A DNA stretch of 64,000 nucleotides. Origin: Paenibacillus alvei DSM 29. GTDB lineage: Bacteria > Bacillota > Bacilli > Paenibacillales > Paenibacillaceae. The stretch is from positions 310,001-374,000 of the forward strand of contig NZ_AMBZ01000003.1 in the NCBI RefSeq assembly GCF_000293805.1, written 5' to 3'. Numbering within the stretch: position 1 is the first letter of the stretch; the number at the start of each line of letters is the position of its first letter. Under the pieces are notes generated by a model. That model had not been told where the DNA came from. It saw nothing but the letters and a program-made list of their open reading frames with translations, and made no database searches. The position numbers were made by a program, and so were the translations under genes. Below, piece after piece: positions 21,003 to 28,752 of this stretch.

Positions 21003-21361
21003 GTTTGACAGTAACATGAGATGTATTGAAATTTTTGTATATCCTCCGAATTTTTAATATAATTAATAGTTTGACAGTAACATGAGATGTATTGAAATTA
21101 CGTGAAAATGAAAAAAAGCCGTCAACGCCATCGGTTTGACAGTAACATGAGATGTATTGAAATTAACCTACTGACGGGATCCGGTATAAACTGTTGAAAG
21201 TTTGACAGTAACATGAGATGTATTGAAATATTTTCAGAACACCTTCCATCGACGCGAGCTGAGATGTTTGACAGTAACATGAGATGTATTGAAATCATTG
21301 TCCCTTAACACGATTCGATCCCCTACGCCGAGTTTGACAGTAACATGAGATGTATTGAAAT
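21003..21361 (+). CRISPR. CRISPR array 2: 6 repeats, 5 spacers, variant repeat
   Basis: Six identical 30-base repeats at 21003, 21069, 21134, 21200, 21266 and 21332, with spacers of 35-36 bases. The repeat differs from array 1 at positions 4, 5 and 16 (GTTTGACAG and ACATGAG) but has the same last 14 bases, including the crRNA handle. Same strand as the cas operon. With no decayed terminal repeat and few spacers, this array looks younger or recently shortened. The same Cas set probably serves both arrays. Confidence 0.98.
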
Positions 21362-21461
21362 ACTTTTAAACCGCAGGTGAAGGCCTAATGTACGAAGTTT
21401 TGACTAAACGAAGGAAGAAAGGTAGAAGTACGAGGTAGAATAAAATACGGCAACCCAAAAA

Positions 21462-21499
21462 GTCGAGTAGAGCTTTAGGGCCTCCATACTCGACCTTTT
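21462..21499. terminator. Rho-independent terminator, probably bidirectional
   Basis: Arms GTCGAGTA (21462-21469) and TACTCGAC (21487-21494), preceded by AAAAA and followed by CTTTTA. It separates array 2 from the convergent solute-binding gene. Confidence 0.7.
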
Positions 21500-21545
21500 A
21501 GATTTAACTTACATATGGATCACCCAAAATTGCAGCGGACAATCC

Positions 21546-22844
21546 TTACTCTGAACCGTTATTCTTCTCGGATTTAGATACTTCAATAGCAGCGGCATCG
21601 ACCGCTTGTTGGCCTTTTTCATCGATTTGAATTAACGCTTCATCAATGGTTAGTTTGTTGGCAATGACGTCCTCCACGATTTGGTTACCGATACTTTTGA
21701 ATGCGTTGATGATATCATAATGAACAGATTCATAAGGATTGTGATTGGATGGGGAAGCTTTAAGCATCGTCAATGGGGATAAGTCATGTCCCTTCACGGA
21801 AGCGATAAGTTCGGTTCGCGTCGGAAGTCCGTGATTGATTTCCGTGGAAGTCATAGCTCCTCCTTGCACCATCCACTTCAGCAATTCCCAAGCTGCTTCC
21901 TGGCGCTCTGAAGCCGTTGAGATTCCGTAAATTTCCTTAATGAGATAGTAATCGCAGTATTCCGGCTTGCGCGGGTCTACTGGAACAGTTACCATGTCCC
22001 AATTAATAGGCTGTCCAGCACCATAAAGCTGATTGATGTCAAAATTATAAGCGGCAACGTGGGATTGCAGGGCCATAGCGGCATTGCCTGTGTAGATCGG
22101 GTCGAGTGACATCGCACCTTCGGTTTGCTGCGTTTGCTTATAGATGCGTCCAGAGCGCAGTGCGTCAATCGTTCTCCTCCATATTTCCTTCCATGCGGGG
22201 GTGTTCATCTGGATTTTCAAGGTTTCGGGGTCGATGAACCGCAATCCTTCCGTTTGTCCCCAACGCATAATGAGAGAGATTCCCACATTTTCATAGTAAT
22301 TGGGCTTAAATCCGTATAAAGGCTCTCCATCATCGGTTTGCGAAGGAAATCGTGTGGCCAAGTCAAAGATATCTTTCCAAGTGGATTGATTCCTCGGAGG
22401 CGGGATTTTGTATTTGGCAAACAGATCTTTGTTATAGTAAATGGCGTAGCTAGAGAAGGTAGGCGCCAAACCGTAAAGTTGGTCTCCAGATCTGATTTTT
22501 AAGGTATCGAACATGATCGGAGTTATGTTCTTCCACGTGCCAGGCTCCTCCTTTATATACGATTCAAGATTAAGCAGCTCACCCGAGTCGATAAGTTTCT
22601 TATAAGTGGATAAATTGTCCATATAGCGTAGATCAGCCGGTGATGACTGATCTGCCTCTGGGATAACTTGAATGCTGATAAGGGGTGATTTTTGCTCGAA
22701 GGCATGGCCATATCTCTTGTGAAATTCGTTCGGTGAAGGATATTCCACCGTGATCGTTATCGGCTTCTCAACGTTGTTTTGGCAAGCTGATAATAATAGC
22801 ATTGAAAGTATAATGCCAAGTATCGCAATTTTGTTCTTCCTCAT
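21546..22844 (-). CDS. Extracellular solute-binding lipoprotein (family 1), orphan
   Basis: 432 residues; the ATG follows TTGGAGGTATCATC. A lipoprotein signal ending in LLLSAC precedes a family 1 ABC solute-binding fold, with a typical LYGLAPTFSSYAIYYNKDLF segment and a C-terminal EAAWELLKWM block. Such proteins capture sugars or oligosaccharides outside the membrane. No permease or ATPase gene is nearby, so the transporter partner is elsewhere or the protein acts as a sensor. It is a paralog of the next gene (shared KRYG-x-x-F-x-Q start and PTF-x-x-x-A-x-x-YNKDLF), pointing to a tandem duplication. Confidence 0.88.
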   Translation of the reverse strand: MRKNKIAILGIILSMLLLSACQNNVEKPITITVEYPSPNEFHKRYGHAFEQKSPLISIQVIPEADQSSPADLRYMDNLSTYKKLIDSGELLNLESYIKEEPGTWKNITPIMFDTLKIRSGDQLYGLAPTFSSYAIYYNKDLFAKYKIPPPRNQSTWKDIFDLATRFPSQTDDGEPLYGFKPNYYENVGISLIMRWGQTEGLRFIDPETLKIQMNTPAWKEIWRRTIDALRSGRIYKQTQQTEGAMSLDPIYTGNAAMALQSHVAAYNFDINQLYGAGQPINWDMVTVPVDPRKPEYCDYYLIKEIYGISTASERQEAAWELLKWMVQGGAMTSTEINHGLPTRTELIASVKGHDLSPLTMLKASPSNHNPYESVHYDIINAFKSIGNQIVEDVIANKLTIDEALIQIDEKGQQAVDAAAIEVSKSEKNNGSE

Positions 22845-23099
22845 GATGATACCTCCAACGAATATAAACTGGGAGAAAGGGTGGAGATTTTATAGGTTAA
22901 TTCCAAGAAGCGCTTGCCGATGATTGCTCGCTTTCACAATACAGTGAATTTCTTTTTCATTCTTTACACCCCCTCCATATATTGTGCAATTCAAATTCTG
23001 AGGTGAAAGGAGATACCTCCTGCAAGACAATGTAACGACTCGCTTGTACATTCTGGATGATGTGATTTATGTAGACAGAATGATCCGCATATATCGGAA

Positions 23100-24359
23100 T
23101 TATTTTGGAAGCTGCTGTACCTCGTTCTGTAATTGTTTCAATGCATCTTCCAGTGACTTCCCGCCATCCAGTATGCTCTGAATCGCAGCGTTCGCCTTAT
23201 CTACAAGTTGAGACGGCACTTCTTCCATGGGATGATAGGATTGCCGCAGCGCATACATGACAGATAGTCGTTCACGTTCCTCCTGATTCGTGCTCAATTC
23301 ATTTTGTAGGGTGGAAAAGCCATATAAAGAACGGTAATTCCATTTCGCAACGGTACGAGAATTGAGAAACTTTACCAACTCCCAAGCTGCTTCTTTCTCT
23401 GTAGATTGAGCAGATACTGCATATAATCCGTCAATTAGAAGCGTATCGTTGTGATTGGGGCTAACAGGAAACGGAGCTAGCGCCCATTGAAACGAGGATT
23501 TTTTACGAGCGGCAAGCTGTTTATACTCTTCATATGTAACCATGGCCATTGCTTGTTTGCCAGCTAGGAAGGCGTTCATATATGCATTAAGGTCTGAACT
23601 ATTGATCAATTGCCCGCTGTTCAATAGAGGGAGTGTAAGCTCCCAAATTTGCTTCCAAGGATCACTTGCAACAGTCGCTTTGGAGGGATTTCCCTGTGTT
23701 ATGGCTAGGTTTTGTCCGAAGCCGACCTTCAACATGAATTCAAAGGGAGAAGGATCACTGGTAGCAAGCGCGATAAGCGAATTTCCATTTCCATCTTCCT
23801 TTGGAAATTTATTAGCTAAGCGGAGCAAGTCCTCCCAAGTCATTCCTTCGTGCGGATACTCGATATGGTACGCATCGAAAAGGTCTTTATTGTAAGCGAG
23901 GGCTTGTCCATGGAAGGTAGGGGGTAATCCATATAGCTTCCCGTTTCCAATCGATCGAGCATATTCGATGACTTGTGGAATGTACGCGTCCAGCGGGAAG
24001 GAATCTCGCTTTATCCATAAATCCAATTCTTGCAAATCGTTGCGTTTTGCCATTTCCTTTACTAGTTCGGGTGGCAAGTAGATAATATCGAATTTGTTCT
24101 GCTGAACCCAATTTTCTACAGGTAACTTCTTCGTCACGAGAGGTTTCGTGGATATGATCGAAAGCCTTATATTTGGGTATTCTTGATTAAATAGGTTTCC
24201 ATATCGCTTTAGAAAAGCATTTTCATTCGTATATGCAATCGTAAGCTCTGCTTTTTTGTCTTTTGAGAACGGAGGAGCATCGCTTTGTTGACACCCCATC
24301 AGGAGAATTGCCAAACATGCAATGGAAACGAGAAGTGTTGGAAAGAGTTTTCTTTTCAA
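23100..24359 (-). CDS. Extracellular solute-binding lipoprotein (family 1), paralog of its neighbour
   Basis: Read from the TTG at 24359 (419 residues), since GAGGTG is well spaced for it; a GTG at 24368 overlaps that site. The lipobox is LLMGC. Binding-protein features include LKRYGNLFNQEYPNI, LYGLPPTFHGQALAYNKDLF and EAAWELVKFLN. It lies 255 bases upstream of its paralog on the same strand, with no transporter genes on either side. The spacer between the two holds no gene. The ligand is unknown. Confidence 0.87.
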   Translation of the reverse strand: MKRKLFPTLLVSIACLAILLMGCQQSDAPPFSKDKKAELTIAYTNENAFLKRYGNLFNQEYPNIRLSIISTKPLVTKKLPVENWVQQNKFDIIYLPPELVKEMAKRNDLQELDLWIKRDSFPLDAYIPQVIEYARSIGNGKLYGLPPTFHGQALAYNKDLFDAYHIEYPHEGMTWEDLLRLANKFPKEDGNGNSLIALATSDPSPFEFMLKVGFGQNLAITQGNPSKATVASDPWKQIWELTLPLLNSGQLINSSDLNAYMNAFLAGKQAMAMVTYEEYKQLAARKKSSFQWALAPFPVSPNHNDTLLIDGLYAVSAQSTEKEAAWELVKFLNSRTVAKWNYRSLYGFSTLQNELSTNQEERERLSVMYALRQSYHPMEEVPSQLVDKANAAIQSILDGGKSLEDALKQLQNEVQQLPK

Positions 24360-24509
24360 TAGAAACACCTCGGTGAAAAAGTTTGCTTTCTAAATAAATA
24401 GAATATGTTTTTTCTGTAAATCTTTTATACCATATATTGGAATTAATGTAAATAGGGGAGTGGTGATGGGGAGTGAGGCTGAATTGAACTGTAGGATCGT
24501 CTATTAAAA

Positions 24510-24557
24510 AATGAAAAGGCCGAGTCGGAGAGCCAGCTCGGACTTGACCTTTTCATT
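24510..24557. terminator. Hairpin terminator downstream of the 24562 gene
   Basis: Perfect arms AATGAAAAGG (24510-24519) and CCTTTTCATT (24548-24557), with an inner CCGAG/CTCGG pairing. Runs of A and T at both ends suit termination of the minus-strand gene. Confidence 0.65.
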
Positions 24558-24561
24558 GAAA

Positions 24562-24993
24562 CTAAAAAGCTCTTGCTGAAAGCTGATATCTATAACCGCT
24601 TCCGCCGTCATTAGGTACGATAATCACTCTATATTTGCCGATATATTTTGACGGTGGCCTAAATGACTGATTCACATAATAATTATTGGTTTTGGACGTT
24701 TTTGCCGTAGCGACTTGACGATTCTCATCATTGTAGATTTTAAGAGTCATTCCGGCTTTGTCGTCGTCTCTCAAATAATACCGAATTTCATTGCCAAGGC
24801 TAGGATTGTAATCGAACGTGAACTCAACCTCTCCTTTCGATGGAATCACTCCTATTTCATCGAGCAGAAGAGCCTTTACACTGTAATCATCCTGGTTGTC
24901 GATTGAAGAAACGGTCGTCTCGTGAGCTTGTGCAGCAGGAACAGCCGCAAATACGGTTGCCGCTGCAGCCAAAGTCAGAAATGCTTTTTTCAA
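24562..24993 (-). CDS. Small secreted protein of unknown function
   Basis: 143 residues starting at TTG after TTTGGGAGGTTGTTCAC. A signal peptide (KKAFLTLAAAATVFAAVPAAQA) is clear, with likely cleavage after AQA. The mature part of about 120 residues is rich in polar and aromatic residues (GNEIRYYLRDD, GKYRVIIVPND) and probably a beta-sandwich, like small extracellular domains of carbohydrate-associated proteins. No cysteine or catalytic motif is visible. I do not recognise the family. Confidence 0.75.
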   Translation of the reverse strand: MKKAFLTLAAAATVFAAVPAAQAHETTVSSIDNQDDYSVKALLLDEIGVIPSKGEVEFTFDYNPSLGNEIRYYLRDDDKAGMTLKIYNDENRQVATAKTSKTNNYYVNQSFRPPSKYIGKYRVIIVPNDGGSGYRYQLSARAF

Positions 24994-25171
24994 GTGAACA
25001 ACCTCCCAAATAAGAATGATGACTGTAAAATATAGGTTTCTGAGGATAGATTAACATGAAAAGAAACATAAAGTAAATACCTAGAAGGATAGTTATTTTA
25101 TCGTGGATAGGATGAATCAAAAGCCGTAATCGATAGGTTGCATAGCTTTCTTGGAACAATGCAATAGGTTG

Positions 25172-25342
25172 CTAGGATAGCGGAGTTGCAGAAAGGACGT
25201 CTACTAACATTTTAACATTCACCGTGTACTGGACTTTAGGCACTTTCTTGTCCTTTAAAATCGAAGGAGAGCTTTTATCATACGGAAAAAATCGAAGGGT
25301 TATAGCTTCTACATTAGTGACGGTGAACTGAGAAGTGGACAC
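25172..25342 (-). pseudogene. Possible gene remnant in the 24994-25542 spacer
   Basis: The 549 bases between 24993 and 25543 contain no clear full-length gene. One 56-codon minus-strand frame reads like coding sequence (NVEAITLRFFPYDK, then KKVPKVQYTVNVKML) and ends at 25172. No ribosome binding site precedes its GTG, and the frame closes shortly upstream. It may be the 3' end of a lost gene. I do not recognise it. Confidence 0.2.
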
Positions 25343-25542
25343 CCCATTTTTTATATTCTATAATGCATTCAAATTCTAGGAATCAATTGGGCGCATATCG
25401 GAATATTCCCACACTATTCTTGTTTTAGCCCATCTATCAGGCGTTTGAATACCAAAATATTGAAGATACTTATTGGTTTCATTTAAGAGTTTCGATATAA
25501 TGATGACACAGATATTTACAGCAACTGGAGGTGGAAGTAATA

Positions 25543-25698
25543 ATGGGATGGGTATATTGGCCGGAGCTATTATTGTTAGTTGCAGGCGTAATATTAGTTC
25601 TTTTTGGTATTTATTATTGTATTCGCAAATTAATAAGTATTCCTCGCAGAGTGAAACGATTAGAGGATGTTGTTTATAAGAGTGAGAAGCAACAGTAA
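25543..25698 (+). CDS. Small single-pass membrane protein (51 residues)
   Basis: ATG at 25543 follows GGAGGTG with an 8-9 base gap. The protein begins MGWVYWPELLLLVAGVILVL, giving one membrane segment at about residues 8-26, then a basic stretch (IRKLISIPRRVKRLE) and a charged tail. A strong terminator overlaps its stop, which supports a complete small transcription unit. No family recognised. The basic juxtamembrane helix suggests a small membrane-bound partner or regulator. Confidence 0.65.
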   Translation: MGWVYWPELLLLVAGVILVLFGIYYCIRKLISIPRRVKRLEDVVYKSEKQQ

Positions 25699-25725
25699 CC
25701 TGTCATTATGGCAGGTTATTTTTTT
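25697..25725 (+). terminator. Rho-independent terminator
   Basis: AACCTG (25697-25702) pairs with CAGGTT (25712-25717), followed by ATTTTTTT. It ends the small membrane protein transcript. Confidence 0.8.
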
Positions 25726-25902
25726 ACATCAAAATTAAATAGTTATGAATTTAGTAGGAATAGTTATTTTAGCAGGGATCTCCTGATAAAGATCGAACTA
25801 TGTTCAAGGAGACAACATGCATCTTACCTTATGGGGCTTATGGTGCGTTTTTTAATTCATTGTATAAAGGATAGATGTCAGATTGACAAGGAGAGGTGCC
25901 GA

Positions 25903-26364
25903 ATGGCCGTACACGTAATCATAGGTGACTTATTGAATGCGAAGGAATCTATTATTGGACATCAGGTAAACTGCCAAGGGGTAATGGGCTCAGGCATAGC
26001 GAAGGTGCTGCGGGAAAGATACAATACATTGTATCCAAGCTACAAGCAGTATTGTGATCAACATCAAAGTCCGGATGAGCTGCTTGGCAAGTGTCATATC
26101 GTCAAGGAAGGTTCCACACATATAGCGAATCTGTTCGGTCAACTGGACTATGGCAGACAAAAGGGTAGAGTGTACACGAACTATGAGGCGCTCCGAACCT
26201 CCCTAACTACGTTAAGAGAATATGCCGTACAGAACCATCTATCTGTTGCTTTGCCATATGGTATCGGCTGTGGGTTAGCGAATGGAGATTGGAATGTTGC
26301 AAGTGAGATCCTTGAAGAGGTATTTGCCGATTATGATGTTATACTGTACAAGCTAGAAGGATAA
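25903..26364 (+). CDS. Macro-domain protein (ADP-ribose binding or hydrolase)
   Basis: 153 residues from the ATG at 25903, preceded by AAGGAGAGGTGCCGA; the longer upstream frame has no site. It is a stand-alone macro domain: GDLLNAK at the start, then QVNCQGVMGSGIAKVLRERY, and a C-terminal ALPYGIGCGLANGDW loop. The VMGSGIA loop resembles the TARG1/ALC1-like and DarG branches, which remove ADP-ribose from proteins or DNA. No DarT-like or other ADP-ribosyltransferase gene is adjacent, so I do not call a toxin-antitoxin pair. The next gene is convergent, so it is probably monocistronic. Confidence 0.85.
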   Translation: MAVHVIIGDLLNAKESIIGHQVNCQGVMGSGIAKVLRERYNTLYPSYKQYCDQHQSPDELLGKCHIVKEGSTHIANLFGQLDYGRQKGRVYTNYEALRTSLTTLREYAVQNHLSVALPYGIGCGLANGDWNVASEILEEVFADYDVILYKLEG

Positions 26365-26427
26365 GCTCGATCATAATCATTCTATAAAATAAAGATAGCG
26401 GACCGCATAGGGGGCGGCATTTATAGA

Positions 26428-26805
26428 TTACAATTCAATGTCGGTGCTGATCGACAGGTGCTGAAAGGATTGCGGCTCACTCAGCTCAGGCAGGTGAATA
26501 AGGAAGATCACTTCAACTTTGTATCTGCCTTTCGGTAACGGCTTGCCTTCATTATCTTGGAAATTCCATCGCTCCTGAAAGATAATCTTTTCATCTCGTT
26601 TCAATGTCCGTTCAACTACTTCTGCGGTAAATAACTTATTTAGCGACCAACGATAAACTTCCTTGCCATCTTCATTCGTGACGATGAAGTCATACGGTTG
26701 CGAGCCGTAAGAAATGACCAGATCTGCTCCAGAAACATTTTGTATTCCGAAATGCAATGTTACGTAGTCGTTATGCTGCTCTGTTGAAAGAAATGTTGTG
26801 ATCAT
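26428..26805 (-). CDS. BsuPI-domain protein (intracellular proteinase inhibitor-like)
   Basis: 125 residues from the ATG at 26805, which follows AGAAGGAGACGTGTCAT; the upstream in-frame start at 26880 is rejected. The all-beta BsuPI fold is suggested by VTLHFGIQNVSGADLVISYG, the YDFIVTNEDGKEVYRWS strand and FQERWNFQDNEGKPLPKGRYKVE. The B. subtilis homolog inhibits the intracellular serine protease IspA; many relatives have unknown roles. No signal peptide, so cytoplasmic. Confidence 0.8.
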   Translation of the reverse strand: MITTFLSTEQHNDYVTLHFGIQNVSGADLVISYGSQPYDFIVTNEDGKEVYRWSLNKLFTAEVVERTLKRDEKIIFQERWNFQDNEGKPLPKGRYKVEVIFLIHLPELSEPQSFQHLSISTDIEL

Positions 26806-27537
26806 ATGACACGTCTCCTTCTCCGTTTGAACTAATGGATATCTCTGTATCTTTGTTAGATACAAAAAAATCAACCTCATCCCTCATACGCGATACTGCT
26901 GCAAAATGTTCCAATTCTACATAAGCGCGTTACACCTTAAGAAGGTGGTTCTTCTATTCTTCTCGGTTCCGCAACGATAGCGTTACCCTATGCGATATGC
27001 GGCAAAGCCGCTGCACCTGGCTTCGGTACAACGGCAGGAAATCAGTTATCAAGTTATTGTCCGGTCGTTTATTCCTTTTGCATAATCTTTACTATATACA
27101 ATTCTACCAATGTTATATCCAATATGTATCATAGAATAACTTTACGATCAAGCTTGTAGCATGCAAACCACAATCCAGCCCCATATTTATGCTTCGTGAA
27201 GCCCTGTCCCCATTAATGCCCAGAATAGCAAGGCATGACGCAGGAAGCCTTTTTTCATTTTAAGATCAAATATTGAAATCTGGATGATTCCGTCCCAGCA
27301 CCCGCTGCCGTCTGTTCTTGCTCCTGCATCCAACCCTCTTAATGGTAAGATGAGAATTTCCTACGAGCCTTGTTGAAAAAAGTGCCTAGGCACTTCCTAT
27401 TTTGTTGAAAAGATGCAATGGGTGAACATGAAAATGCGGCATGTGTTGAGATTTTTTCAACAGTTGCTGATCGTACAAGCACATTTTCCTTAATATGGTT
27501 GGTATAATATATAAAATATGGAGAGGGGCTGGAGGGA
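26806..27537. other. Gene-poor spacer with hairpins
   Basis: About 730 bases without a secure gene. It includes GCGGCAAAGCCGC near 27000, a weak terminator-like hairpin AAGGC/GCCTT with T-run near 27230-27256, and the palindrome cluster at 27371-27462. A 23-codon minus-strand frame (27187-27258) beginning MKKGFLRHALLFWALMGTG looks like a membrane micropeptide, but it lacks a clear ribosome binding site and overlaps the hairpin. A TATAAT box sits just before the 27538 frame. Confidence 0.4.
27371..27462. repeat. Nested palindrome and inverted repeat
   Basis: Outer arms TGTTGAAAAAA (27371-27381) and TTTTTTCAACA (27452-27462) enclose a perfect 16-base palindrome AAGTGCCTAGGCACTT (27380-27395). 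TTGTTGAAAA also recurs directly at about 27402. The arrangement resembles a small mobile-element remnant or a folded regulatory RNA. No target-site duplication was identified. Confidence 0.4.
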
Positions 27538-27756
27538 TTGAGTACGGGGGGATTTGTCCTTATGGTCATTTCGACAATCGTATCGTATACACTGGGAATA
27601 TGCGTGTTGAATAAATTTCATGGACGAAAAAATAAAGGGGAAATTTTGATACGCATACTAAAAAGAGCCATAGGATGTTTTTCCTACGACTCTCACAATT
27701 ATTTTATCGAATACTCATTTACTTCAAACGTTAGTATTTTATCGAAAATCACATAG
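27538..27756 (+). CDS. Possible small membrane protein (72 codons)
   Basis: The TTG start follows GAGAGGGGCTGGAGGGA, and a TATAAT box lies about 30 bases upstream. The product has one N-terminal membrane segment (FVLMVISTIVSYTLGICVL) followed by a basic region. The last third runs through the terminator and 3' end of the convergent gene, so the end is doubtful and the frame may be fortuitous. No family recognised. Confidence 0.35.
   Translation: MSTGGFVLMVISTIVSYTLGICVLNKFHGRKNKGEILIRILKRAIGCFSYDSHNYFIEYSFTSNVSILSKIT
27658..27691 (-). terminator. Rho-independent terminator of the 27699 gene
   Basis: Read on the minus strand, AGTCGTAGGA pairs with TCCTATGGCT (two G-U pairs) around a short A-rich loop, followed by CTTTTTAG. 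Confidence 0.75.
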
Positions 27757-28496
27757 TCTTTGCGGCTGCTGAACGGCCCCTTGTTATTGTTATGCTTATT
27801 TATGGCGTAGGACGCTGTACCTGAACCGGCTTGTTTATTTTCATACCAGTTGATAAAGTCGTTTACTTCTCCCATGCTTAAGTCAAACTCCTTTTCCAAC
27901 CCCGTTGTCATGGTAACGACTAGAATGGCTCTTTCGCCTTGTACGGGTTCCGGTTCTGGTTTAGGTTCGGGCTTAGGCTCTGGTTTGGGTTCCGGCTCCG
28001 GAGTTTTCGGATCAAACGGTTGTAATGTGCTGCCGTCAGGCAAATCCAGAGCAACGACATATAAGTAGTCTGTCGTGTTGTTCACGATTTCAACGGAATG
28101 TTCTTTTGACGCCAAAATCGGACTTTCGTACATGATTCTCCAAGTGCTGTCATCATTCCCGATTAGCGAGAAATTTCCTGTTTTTACTCCGTCAATATAA
28201 ACATCAATATCCTTCGAGCCATTGCTCCAATAATAGGAAATGAATCGGAATTGTTCTCCGACAAAATTAAATTTCATCTTCGAGCCGCTTGTGTACCTTA
28301 CGTTTTTAGTACAGCTCGACACCTCGCAGACTTTCCATTGTCCCTCGTACGATATGTTGAACTCATTATAAGGGTATCTTTTCCAACCGCTCTCAGCATC
28401 TTTGGACTCTTGCCCAGTACTTGAAGCAAATGCATGAAATGAAAATGATAATACAAGAAAGATTGATAATACAACAGGCAGTAAGTATTTTTTCAT
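27699..28496 (-). CDS. Secreted two-domain protein with Pro-Glu-Lys linker
   Basis: 265 residues from the ATG at 28496 (AAGGGGA upstream; the longer frame is rejected). Signal peptide LLPVVLSIFLVLSFSFHAFA. The first domain (about 35-155) looks like a beta-sandwich (EGQWKVCEVSSCT, FRFISYYWSNGSKDIDVYID, then HSVEIVNNT), similar to galactose-binding-type sheets. A linker of Pro-Glu-Lys repeats follows (about 165-185). The C-terminal domain (DLSMGEVNDFINWYENK, YAINKHNNNKGPFSSRKDY) is a small module I believe is common at the ends of Paenibacillus and Bacillus secreted proteins; its function is unknown to me. A cell-surface or matrix role is inferred. Confidence 0.8.
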   Translation of the reverse strand: MKKYLLPVVLSIFLVLSFSFHAFASSTGQESKDAESGWKRYPYNEFNISYEGQWKVCEVSSCTKNVRYTSGSKMKFNFVGEQFRFISYYWSNGSKDIDVYIDGVKTGNFSLIGNDDSTWRIMYESPILASKEHSVEIVNNTTDYLYVVALDLPDGSTLQPFDPKTPEPEPKPEPKPEPKPEPEPVQGERAILVVTMTTGLEKEFDLSMGEVNDFINWYENKQAGSGTASYAINKHNNNKGPFSSRKDYVIFDKILTFEVNEYSIK

Positions 28497-28676
28497 GAAA
28501 TTAAGTCCCCTTAAGTGCGTAATATATGAACATATTATCGGGTCAAAAAGGGATTGTCTAAACATAAACTCCCATAAAATGATAGAAATAGAATATAACT
28601 GAAAAAATTATGCATTTGGTGCTTGAAGAATCGTACTCTTTAGAAGAGTTTCAACATCAAGATCGTCTTGAATAAT

Positions 28677-28705
28677 TTGGTAATTAGATTTATAGTAAGT
28701 ATGAT
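28677..28705 (+). promoter_or_regulatory. Sigma-A-like promoter of the acyl-CoA operon
   Basis: TTGGTA (28677-28682), a 17-base spacer and TATGAT (28700-28705). The expected transcription start falls inside the palindrome that follows. Confidence 0.6.
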
Positions 28706-28706
28706 G

Positions 28707-28734
28707 TCAACATACTAACCGGTCAGTATGTTGA
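28707..28734. promoter_or_regulatory. 28-bp palindromic operator, probable TetR site
   Basis: Half-sites TCAACATACTAACC and GGTCAGTATGTTGA are reverse complements except for one position. The site covers the start region just downstream of the -10 box and lies 18 bases before the first gene. A TetR gene ends the same operon, so autoregulated repression relieved by an acyl-CoA is the natural inference. Confidence 0.7.
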
Positions 28735-28752
28735 GCGAAGGGAGGATATGCA

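Noticed and set aside
25320..25400. Insertion sequence remnant in the 24994-25542 spacer
   Set aside because: A GAAGTGGACACCCC stretch recalled some element ends, but no partner end, target duplication or transposase fragment could be identified.
25903..26364. DarTG-type toxin-antitoxin system around the macro-domain gene
   Set aside because: No DarT-like ADP-ribosyltransferase gene is found on either side.
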